Origin: Clostridia bacterium
Lineage (GTDB): Bacteria; Bacillota; DSM-16504; Desulfitibacterales; Desulfitibacteraceae
NCBI GenBank assembly: GCA_018333845.1
Contig: JAGXSK010000047.1
Span: forward strand, 1 to 5,955
DNA length: 5,955 nucleotides
Direction: 5' to 3'
The number at the start of each line of letters is the position of its first letter. The stretch's first letter is position 1. The translations under genes were made by a program, and so were the position numbers. The notes under the pieces are model-generated. The model was not told where the DNA came from and searched no databases. It saw only the letters and a program-made list of their open reading frames with translations. Shown here piece after piece: positions 1-5,955 of the stretch.

Positions 1-1280
1 GGATTATAATACTCATCATAACCCTTCAATGTGTAGCTAGCTTCTTCGTTAATTAACAGTAAATCTGCCCCGCCAATAAGCAAGCCTTTTAATTGTCCCT
101 GTGGCGCTTTTGAATAAATGCCTATGGCATTAACCACTAGACGCTCCTGGGGCTGTTCTGGAGCAAAAACTCTTCTCGTATCCCATTCCCCAAGTGGCCT
201 TGACACCATTGTAGCAGATCCGCCACCGTCAAGGTTTATGGCCCTCCAGGCACCAATTTCTTCAAAAAATTTGGACAGGTTGGTCAGGCTTAACCCAACA
301 CTAATAGGGGTATTCCTTTCAACTCCAACTAGATATAAGGTTTTTCCATCCCTGGAAATTCCGGCAGCTGTCCTTGCACGAACACCGCCTAAAGCTGCAA
401 GATCCCTGGTATAAGGAACCAATACTCCATTGTCAACAAGTAACGCATGCCCCCCCACTACCATGGTCCAATCCCTGTTGGGATTAATGGAATACTGGAT
501 GTCTACCATGTCACCAGGCTGGAAGTTATCTGCAATAAACCTTGCTGCCTCACCATGGCCTCTTAAAATATAAGTCCCCTGGGGAACCGGATAATCAAAG
601 TACCTCCCTGTTACTATCTCTACAACCCTGCCATCTTTTACAAGCATCTCTGTGGGAGTTGTCCAACTATCATGGCCCCTGGTCGTTCCTCCCCAGAGAT
701 CATTGTAAAGATGCAGCTTGTTGGCATGGCTGTGAATCCCTGCCGGTTCTTCCCAATATACTGTTTTATTCAGCCCTGAAAGCTGAAACTCCACTCCTGT
801 AGGTGCTGTAACCTTTCCTTGAAAAGAAAAAGGTTCTATGTAAGCTGTTCTATCCCTGGTTATACCCAAAGCAAAAATACCTTGAAGCACTGCTGGAGAG
901 GAAACAAGCCGGGAACCCATTACCATTGGTCCAATTGGCACTCCCTCTGCCCTTGTATTAAAGAAATCTCCATTAATTGCTGCTGCTGCTCCAGTATTCC
1001 TTGCCATGGCAGAAACGTTTAGTCTCTGGGTTAGCCTTCCACCCCCTGGAATTACTTCCACATGGACATGGGGGTTATTTAGATCTACCTCAATAACATT
1101 GATATTTACATGACCACTTGAAGACTGCCATTGATACTCCTTGAGTACCGCTCCAGAGGTAATTGGTGTGGTTTCCTTCAACTCTGGCCTTGAAGTCTGT
1201 GCCATGGCCTGCATCTTTGTTGTATGTACAGGCAGAACCATAAATATGGCAATTAATAAAGCTGTAATAAGCCTGATCAT
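1..1280 (-). CDS. Secreted phosphodiester glycosidase family protein (NAGPA-like domain), C-terminus cut by window edge
   Basis: Translating the minus strand from the ATG at 1278-1280 gives an uninterrupted frame of 426 codons that leaves the window without a stop, so the C-terminus is missing. Residues 1-27 look like a Sec signal peptide: MIR, a hydrophobic core LITALLIAIFMVLPV, then a probable cleavage after AMA (27/28). There is no lipobox cysteine, so an exported, non-lipidated protein is expected. Residues about 95-390 match the phosphodiester glycosidase (NAGPA, PF09992) fold. Visible landmarks are AINGDFF (101-107), GGHALLVDNG (276-285), RTAAGISRDGKTLYLVGVE (303-321) and the hallmark NLDGGGSATMV (349-359). 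The human relative uncovers mannose-6-phosphate by removing GlcNAc. Bacterial members are thought to act on phosphodiester-linked sugars in envelope or extracellular polymers, but the substrate here is unknown. Residues after about 392 (LIGGADLLLINEEASYTLKG) begin a further region, possibly Ig-like or surface-anchoring, which is inference. The start is supported by GGAGG seven bases upstream. Family assignment is firm; biological role is not. Confidence 0.93.
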   Translation of the reverse strand, partial: MIRLITALLIAIFMVLPVHTTKMQAMAQTSRPELKETTPITSGAVLKEYQWQSSSGHVNINVIEVDLNNPHVHVEVIPGGGRLTQRLNVSAMARNTGAAAAINGDFFNTRAEGVPIGPMVMGSRLVSSPAVLQGIFALGITRDRTAYIEPFSFQGKVTAPTGVEFQLSGLNKTVYWEEPAGIHSHANKLHLYNDLWGGTTRGHDSWTTPTEMLVKDGRVVEIVTGRYFDYPVPQGTYILRGHGEAARFIADNFQPGDMVDIQYSINPNRDWTMVVGGHALLVDNGVLVPYTRDLAALGGVRARTAAGISRDGKTLYLVGVERNTPISVGLSLTNLSKFFEEIGAWRAINLDGGGSATMVSRPLGEWDTRRVFAPEQPQERLVVNAIGIYSKAPQGQLKGLLIGGADLLLINEEASYTLKGYDEYYN

Positions 1281-1287
1281 TATCTTT

Positions 1288-1292
1288 CCTCC
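1288..1292 (-). promoter_or_regulatory. Ribosome binding site of the phosphodiester glycosidase gene
   Basis: On the minus strand the sequence GGAGGAAAGATA directly precedes ATG, putting GGAGG seven bases from the start codon. This is near-ideal Gram-positive spacing. It fixes the ATG at 1280 as the start, and the signal peptide begins exactly there. It also shows the gene can be translated independently of sbcC. Confidence 0.85.
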
Positions 1293-1384
1293 ATTCTTTA
1301 AGAAGATTTGCTGTTACTGGGCAGGTCTCATATATAATTAGACTGAAGGAACGGATATATTGTTCCAACAATTTACCATTTTTA

Positions 1385-4300
1385 TCAGCCAATTTCCAAA
1401 GACAGTTTACTGCCTTCACCACCTAACTGGGCCGGCGTGACAATGAGTTTCCTTGTCATCTGGTTTCTCATTTCCTGAACATGGCTGATAACGCCTATGG
1501 AAAGTTTCTCCATTTGCAGTCTCTCCAAAGCTGAAATAACCACCTCCAGCAGGTCTTGATCTAAAGAGCCAAAGCCTTCATCTAAGAAGAAAAATTCCAG
1601 GGGATATGTACCCCTTAACTGTATCTGGGATGAAAGGGCCAGTGCCAGGGAAAATGATACTAGAAAGGTCTCACCCCCAGATAATGAAGTTACAGGTCTT
1701 TTAAAGCCCCCATTGGCATCGTCTCTGATAATGAAGCCGCCATCTCCATCTACCTCAAGGGTGTAACGATTATTTGTAAGGTCTCCAAGTCTAATAGATG
1801 CTATCCTGGCAACATTTAGCAGGTGTTCCTCTGCCATGAACTCCACCAGGGCATTGCCAGTCAAGACTCTCTTTAAGTCTTTTAAAAGATTTTCATATCT
1901 TTGAAGTCTGCTGGTTTCCTCTTCAAGCTGCTGCCACCTCATGTGCTTATCTTTAATATCCTGCAGGACCCTTGCTGCTGCCCCTTTTTCTTCTAGGCAC
2001 TTCTGATAATTCTCCATGGAGGCTTTTAACTGGTCTTGAACAGCATGCCACTCATCTTCAGATAGTGTTTTTTGTTCAAGGAGCGTCTGCAAATCCCTTT
2101 CCCTTTCCAACAAGGCTTCCAGCTTTTTGTTATACCCTTGCAGCTTATCCATTAGCTCGTCACGAACATCTACAGGGCGCAGCGAATTTCTGGCATCCAG
2201 CTCATTTGCAAAGCCCTGGTTCTGTAAGCTGCTAAGAAGCTTCTGTATTACAACATCTAACCTGTATTGGGTATTGGCAAAATCAGCCTTTAAGGTAGTT
2301 AACTTCTTTTCAGCCTGAGCCTTTTTTTCTGCAACCATATCCAGGTTAAGCCTTGCCTTTTCCCTTTTATCCTTTAAAGCATCCAATTGTATATTCGTTT
2401 CTGTTAATAGTTTTTCGGCAGTATCTCCAGCTGTTATACTATACAAAAGAGCCTTCTTCTGCTCATAAATAGTCTTTAACTGGCTTAAATTGGTGTTCAT
2501 CTCAGCCTCTTGAAGCTGTTTCACCTTTAACTCATTTTCTGTTTTTTCGAGCAATACAATTGTATCTTCCACTTCCTGCTCAATCTTTTCAAGGTGAATT
2601 TTGAGCTGAGCCGCTTTTTTATCCACTTGGTCGAGCTTTATCCACTGATTAATTATATCTGATACTTCCATACTTCCCCTTGCTTTATCCAGCTCAACAC
2701 CCTTTTCAGCTAACCTCTGCCGGAGTAAAGCAACCTTCCCCTCTGCCTCCTTCATATTGTCATGGAGGCTCTGGGTACGGCTTAAAAGAATTTCTTTTTT
2801 AGAACGTACCCCATTGACCTTTTCCTTGGTCTCTGCAGCAAGCTGCTCCAGGCCCTCCTTTCTTTTTACCCACAAGGCAATCTCCTTTTCCTGATTCTCA
2901 AGCTCCAGGGTTTGTCTTTCATATGTCACCTTAAGCTCATGGGGGTCAAGCCCCTGCCATTTAGCAGGAAGTTTACTTCTTTCCTCGAGCACATGAGCCT
3001 CTTTCTCTTCCAGGAGCAGTTCCTCTTGCTTAAGCCTTTCCTGTAGGCTATCCATGGATAGCTGAAGCTGGTAGATACTTTTTTCACTTACTGTCAATTC
3101 TTCTGATGCTTTATCAATGGACTGGCTGCACCCTGCCAATTTCCCCCTTAATATATTTATTTCCTCCATACTTTCATCTGCCCGGGCTGGTGCAGGATGC
3201 TCCCTGGAACCGCAAACTGGACAAGGCATGCCCACTGTTAGAGACTCAACAAGCAAGCCTGCCAGGCTATCTCTTTCTTTATCCTTTAATTGATTTTCCA
3301 GGTCAGCTTTTAGTTCCTTCAAAGCCTTGAGGTCTGTTTCTAGTTCTCTATGGTTTGCATTCATCAGCTTGAGGTTTTCCACACCTGCAGATAAATCCTT
3401 TGTTAGAGATTTTGTTTTTTCTTTAATACCCTCAATCTCTTTTTCTAATCGTATAACCTCATTTACATGGTGAAAACTCATGCCCAGGGACTTTTTCTTC
3501 TCCTGAAGCTCCTTTTCATCTCCGGGGCTTCTTTTTTTCTCATCTTCAAGGCTTTCTAGAACACTTTTTTCCTCTAAAACTGCTCCTGTCAGGAGCCCCT
3601 CTGCCTGCTGCAGTTCTTTTTGGGCTTTCTCATACTGATTGTTTTTGAGATTTAATTCTTTTTCGCCTTCTTCTATAAGGACTAAAATATCCTGATACTG
3701 TGTATATACATTGTAGGAAATATTAACCTGCTGCCTCTTCTCAGGAGCAATGGTATTTTCTTTTATTAAATTCTTTATTTTGTTTTGCTCACTAGTTTTT
3801 GCTTCCCTATTGGACCTCAGCTCCTGGCTTCGTTTTTCCAACTCTGTTATCCCAGCTGTGCAGGCTGCTTTGCTTTTGTTTATTTCCCGTCCCTCAGCTG
3901 CCAAGGCTTCAATATCCCTTTCAAGGGCTTTAGCCTCCTCCAGCTTTGCTTTTTTCTCAATAAGCAGGGGCTGTTTTTCTTCCCATTCCCCCTGGGTATC
4001 TAAAAAAGCTTCTTGAAGGCTTTTTACCTGCCCTTCAGTTTTATCAAAGTTCTCCTGGGCTGCTGCCAATTCTCCTGCCTGGGTGCCTTTCAATTTATCC
4101 AGATGCTCCTGTTCCTCTAACAGGTGTCTAATAGCCTCGGCCCTTTCAGCCCTGGTTAGTTCTTTTTCAGATTCTGTCATTTCATTTTCTTGTTCCAGTA
4201 AAAGCTCTTTATCCTTAATTATGTCCTTGAGCTCTATCTGCTTTTGCCAGATTTCCCTGCACTCATCATGGTTTTTTTGTGCCTTTTCAAGACCATTCTT

Positions 4301-5002
4301 GCTCATGGACTCTAATTCTTCTGCTTTTGCCAATGCCAGTTTTGCCTTTTCCAGGGCTGTTTCTGAAGCATCACCCAAGCCCTGCTTTTCACGTTCTATC
4401 CCATCCAGGGCACTGGCTGCTGCCTCGTTTCTTTTTTTGACCTTTTCCTGAAGCTTGTCCCCATAGGCTTCAAGGTTAAAAAGCCTCTGGAGCATCATTC
4501 TGCGGTCACGCCCTTGAAGGGATAAGAACTCTGCAAATTTACCCTGGGGAAGGACAACTGCCCTGGTAAAATCATCTGCAGTAAGCCCTAAAATCTCAAT
4601 AACGCCTTGATCAACATCCCTGGTCTTATCGGCAAGGACCTTTTGACCAAGCTTATCCTCTTCAATTAAACGGCAGCTGCCGCTTTGAACTGTATTTTCA
4701 CCTGCTTTTTTAAACTGCCTTTCAACAGTATACCTTTTTGAGTTATTCCCGGAGTTTAGCTCAAAGGTAAAGGAGACATAAATCCTATTAGAGTTATGGT
4801 TAAGAATCCCCTGGGTATTCCTGGGTGCCCTTTCCACTTTTCCAAAAAGAGCCAGGGTTATGGCATCTAAGACTGTGGATTTGCCGCTTCCTGTTGGACC
4901 AAATATACCAAAGGTACCCCTTTCACACAGCTTTTTAAAGTCAACCTCCTGGAGATTTTGATAGCTGTGCAGTCCCTGAAGCTTTAATTTTATAGGCTTC
5001 AT
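1385..5002 (-). CDS. sbcC: SbcC, ATPase/zinc-hook subunit of the SbcCD nuclease (bacterial Rad50)
   Basis: Complete 1205-residue SMC-like protein, longer than the E. coli SbcC (1048) and within the Firmicutes range. It acts with SbcD on the nucleoid, using ATP to clamp DNA and control cutting of hairpins, cruciforms and protein-blocked ends. The N-terminal half-ATPase (about 1-185) has Walker A GPTGSGKS (35-42) and the Q-loop segment VVLPQGKFAEFL with Q153. Two long Glu/Lys/Leu-rich coiled-coil arms (about 185-575 and 625-1070) flank the zinc hook CPVC, with Cys594 and Cys597 near the middle; these cysteines join two SbcC molecules through a shared zinc. The C-terminal half-ATPase has the ABC signature LSGGE (1107-1111), Walker B FFFLDE with D1141/E1142, D-loop SLD (1146-1148) and H-loop His1174. 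No key residue is missing and the frame is unbroken. The ATG overlaps the sbcD stop by four bases and has a strong Shine-Dalgarno, so this start is secure and coupled to sbcD. RecN or SMC are excluded by the CPVC hook and the sbcD neighbour. Confidence 0.98.
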   Translation of the reverse strand: MKPIKLKLQGLHSYQNLQEVDFKKLCERGTFGIFGPTGSGKSTVLDAITLALFGKVERAPRNTQGILNHNSNRIYVSFTFELNSGNNSKRYTVERQFKKAGENTVQSGSCRLIEEDKLGQKVLADKTRDVDQGVIEILGLTADDFTRAVVLPQGKFAEFLSLQGRDRRMMLQRLFNLEAYGDKLQEKVKKRNEAAASALDGIEREKQGLGDASETALEKAKLALAKAEELESMSKNGLEKAQKNHDECREIWQKQIELKDIIKDKELLLEQENEMTESEKELTRAERAEAIRHLLEEQEHLDKLKGTQAGELAAAQENFDKTEGQVKSLQEAFLDTQGEWEEKQPLLIEKKAKLEEAKALERDIEALAAEGREINKSKAACTAGITELEKRSQELRSNREAKTSEQNKIKNLIKENTIAPEKRQQVNISYNVYTQYQDILVLIEEGEKELNLKNNQYEKAQKELQQAEGLLTGAVLEEKSVLESLEDEKKRSPGDEKELQEKKKSLGMSFHHVNEVIRLEKEIEGIKEKTKSLTKDLSAGVENLKLMNANHRELETDLKALKELKADLENQLKDKERDSLAGLLVESLTVGMPCPVCGSREHPAPARADESMEEINILRGKLAGCSQSIDKASEELTVSEKSIYQLQLSMDSLQERLKQEELLLEEKEAHVLEERSKLPAKWQGLDPHELKVTYERQTLELENQEKEIALWVKRKEGLEQLAAETKEKVNGVRSKKEILLSRTQSLHDNMKEAEGKVALLRQRLAEKGVELDKARGSMEVSDIINQWIKLDQVDKKAAQLKIHLEKIEQEVEDTIVLLEKTENELKVKQLQEAEMNTNLSQLKTIYEQKKALLYSITAGDTAEKLLTETNIQLDALKDKREKARLNLDMVAEKKAQAEKKLTTLKADFANTQYRLDVVIQKLLSSLQNQGFANELDARNSLRPVDVRDELMDKLQGYNKKLEALLERERDLQTLLEQKTLSEDEWHAVQDQLKASMENYQKCLEEKGAAARVLQDIKDKHMRWQQLEEETSRLQRYENLLKDLKRVLTGNALVEFMAEEHLLNVARIASIRLGDLTNNRYTLEVDGDGGFIIRDDANGGFKRPVTSLSGGETFLVSFSLALALSSQIQLRGTYPLEFFFLDEGFGSLDQDLLEVVISALERLQMEKLSIGVISHVQEMRNQMTRKLIVTPAQLGGEGSKLSLEIG
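3212..3223 (-). other. Zinc-hook CPVC codons within sbcC
   Basis: These twelve bases read TGT CCA GTT TGC on the coding strand, giving Cys-Pro-Val-Cys at residues 594-597. The surrounding residues GMP...GSREHP are typical of SbcC hooks. The motif lies close to the midpoint of the 1205-residue protein, as needed for two antiparallel coiled-coil arms of similar length folding back on each other. In the Rad50 family this motif tetrahedrally coordinates one zinc between two protomers. Confidence 0.95.
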
Positions 5003-5955
5003 GATACAGTTTCCACCTCCTTAACCCTTTCTTCTTGCTCTTCATTTAAAAGCTCCAAAAATAAATTCATAAGCTCCTCGCCAGGTTCAATTCCCCCCGA
5101 TCTGTTTATATAAAACTGCTTGAACAGCTCATCAATGGCCATACTTGAACGTTCTATTCCAGTCATGGTAGAAGTATTGTCTTCAGAAATAAAAACTGGC
5201 CTTATGGCTACAATACCTGGATGGGCTTTTTTAATTGATGACAATTCTTGATGATTCATCATTTCTTTTAGATGGACCTCTATCTCTATCCAGGCATTGG
5301 CATTTTTCCCCTCCTCACACCACCCAATAACCTCATTAACCCCTCCCTTTGCTGCCCATCTCACAAGAGGCTTCCCGCTATTAAGATGAATGCTCTGGAC
5401 ATGAGCCGGAGTACCAGGCTGTACATCTACTATGTAAACAGATTTGGTCTGATTTGCTTCCGAAAAGCTGTAGGCCAGGGGAGATCCAGAGTAATAGGCT
5501 GGAACGTCAGACCCACCCACTCTCTGGGGCCGGTGAAGGTGCCCCAAAGCTGCATATTGAACTGCAGGGGGTATGGCATCTGGATAAACTGTGCAGGCTC
5601 CTCCTAGATGCAGGCTTCTTTCTGAATCAGAAGTTTTTCCTCCAGCAGTATAAATATGTCCAGTCAAAAGATTAACTGTATGGGAGCTAAGATTTTTAGA
5701 AGCAGTCAGCAAGAGATTTTTTACACACTCTGAATAAGCCTGCTGCATTTTTTCTTCATCCAGCTCAAAGCTGATAATTTCCTTGAGCCTTGCCTCTGAA
5801 GGGTAAGGTAGGGTAAGTACTACAGCACCATGCTCACAGCCAGGTACATGGACCTCAAGCCAACCAGGGCCAGAGCTTACACAGCTAGCCTTGCCATGCA
5901 GAATCTGGGGTTGAATCACGCTTCCAGGCAGACCTGAAAGCAATATGCCCTGACG
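4999..5955 (-). CDS. sbcD: SbcD, nuclease subunit of SbcCD (bacterial Mre11), N-terminus cut by window edge
   Basis: The frame is open to the window edge and yields 318 residues ending in a TGA at 4999-5001. Family members are usually about 380-410 residues, so roughly the first 70-100 are missing, including the DxH, GDxxD and GNHD motifs of the metallophosphatase core. What remains is diagnostic. GH at fragment residues 99-100 (TGHIY) and GHLHRPQ (138-144, His139 and His141) are the C-terminal metal ligands. AGGKTSDSERSLHLGG and YYSGSPLAYSFSEA are classic SbcD blocks. The region after about residue 180 matches the SbcD C-terminal domain, which in Mre11 homologues caps DNA and contacts the ATPase subunit. 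The enzyme is an Mn-dependent 3'-5' exonuclease and hairpin endonuclease in complex with SbcC. A TTG at 5941-5943 could be mistaken for a start, but the frame continues upstream as Arg-Gln-Gly-Ile and the homologous core lies beyond it. The gene overlaps sbcC by four bases, indicating one operon. Confidence 0.96.
   Translation of the reverse strand, partial: RQGILLSGLPGSVIQPQILHGKASCVSSGPGWLEVHVPGCEHGAVVLTLPYPSEARLKEIISFELDEEKMQQAYSECVKNLLLTASKNLSSHTVNLLTGHIYTAGGKTSDSERSLHLGGACTVYPDAIPPAVQYAALGHLHRPQRVGGSDVPAYYSGSPLAYSFSEANQTKSVYIVDVQPGTPAHVQSIHLNSGKPLVRWAAKGGVNEVIGWCEEGKNANAWIEIEVHLKEMMNHQELSSIKKAHPGIVAIRPVFISEDNTSTMTGIERSSMAIDELFKQFYINRSGGIEPGEELMNLFLELLNEEQEERVKEVETVS
5015..5022 (-). promoter_or_regulatory. 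Shine-Dalgarno for sbcC inside the 3' end of sbcD
   Basis: The minus strand reads AAGGAGGT, a full match to the 16S anti-Shine-Dalgarno core, lying 12 bases before the sbcC ATG. That spacing is slightly long but workable. It sits within the codons of the last residues of SbcD. Together with the ATGA stop/start overlap at 4999-5002, it supports coupled translation with efficient re-initiation on sbcC. Confidence 0.85.

Noticed and set aside
348..859. The octamer ATCCCTGG recurs at 348-355, 402-409 and 852-859, and again in sbcC near 4615, suggesting a dispersed repeat or recognition motif.
   Set aside because: On the coding strand each copy is CCAGGGAT within (Ser/Thr)-Arg-Asp codons using AGG and GAT. 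The recurrence follows from codon preference and peptide content, with no conserved flanks or regular spacing.
1348..1366. Inverted repeat GGAAC / GTTCC with a 9-base loop, just after the sbcC stop, as a possible terminator or operator.
   Set aside because: The stem is only five base pairs, flanking bases do not extend it, and no U-tract follows on the minus strand. An arrangement this weak is expected by chance.
1090..1422. A 110-codon minus-strand frame covering the spacer between sbcC and the glycosidase gene.
   Set aside because: It overlaps the first ~190 bases of the glycosidase gene in another frame, has no recognisable protein features, and starts without a credible ribosome binding site. 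It is a shadow frame.
3531..3537. A7 tracts on the coding strand of sbcC (here and near 4432-4438) as possible programmed frameshift sites.
   Set aside because: They read AAA AAA AGA in the zero frame, which is not the register required for an A AAA AAG -1 slippery heptamer. The full-length frame already encodes all SbcC domains, so no frameshift is needed.
4083..4451. Plus-strand open frame of 122 codons (and similar ones at 118-414, 542-802, 3750-4016 and 5272-5607).
   Set aside because: These are antisense to well-supported genes. Their Ser/Phe/Leu-rich composition is what the complement of Glu/Lys-rich coiled-coil or ordinary codons produces, and none shows a known domain.
5941..5943. 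TTG on the minus strand as a start codon for a 314-residue SbcD.
   Set aside because: The frame stays open to the window edge and the essential N-terminal metallophosphatase motifs must lie upstream. No Shine-Dalgarno is visible before the TTG within the few bases available.

Overview
The window carries three genes, all on the minus strand, read from high to low coordinate: the 3' part of sbcD (nuclease subunit), sbcC (ATPase/coiled-coil subunit), and the 5' part of a gene for a secreted NAGPA-type phosphodiester glycosidase. Both outer genes run off the window, so only sbcC is complete. Almost every base is coding. The only real intergenic stretch is about 104 bp between sbcC and the glycosidase gene, and no gene-free stretch exceeds 300 bp.

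The source is probably a low-to-moderate GC Gram-positive bacterium, most likely Clostridia (a Peptococcaceae-like relative would fit). The reasons are strong AGGAGG-type ribosome binding sites, A/T-rich codon choice with frequent AGG/AGA arginine codons, an SbcC of Firmicutes length, and a signal-peptide-bearing phosphodiester glycosidase of a kind common in spore-forming Firmicutes. The genus cannot be fixed from the sequence alone.

sbcD and sbcC overlap by four bases (ATGA), with a near-perfect Shine-Dalgarno for sbcC inside the end of sbcD. They are therefore almost certainly co-transcribed and translationally coupled. Together they form the bacterial Mre11-Rad50 equivalent, which processes hairpins, cruciforms and blocked DNA ends. 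SbcC supplies ATP-driven clamping and a zinc hook for dimerisation, and SbcD supplies the Mn-dependent nuclease. All diagnostic ATPase motifs and the CPVC zinc hook are intact in SbcC. The visible part of SbcD retains its two C-terminal metal-binding histidine motifs.

The downstream glycosidase gene has its own good ribosome binding site and a Sec signal peptide without a lipobox. Its product should be exported and is unlikely to work with SbcCD, so I read the adjacency as incidental. I found no RNA gene, mobile element, CRISPR array, convincing terminator or previously undescribed system. The window looks like ordinary chromosomal housekeeping sequence.
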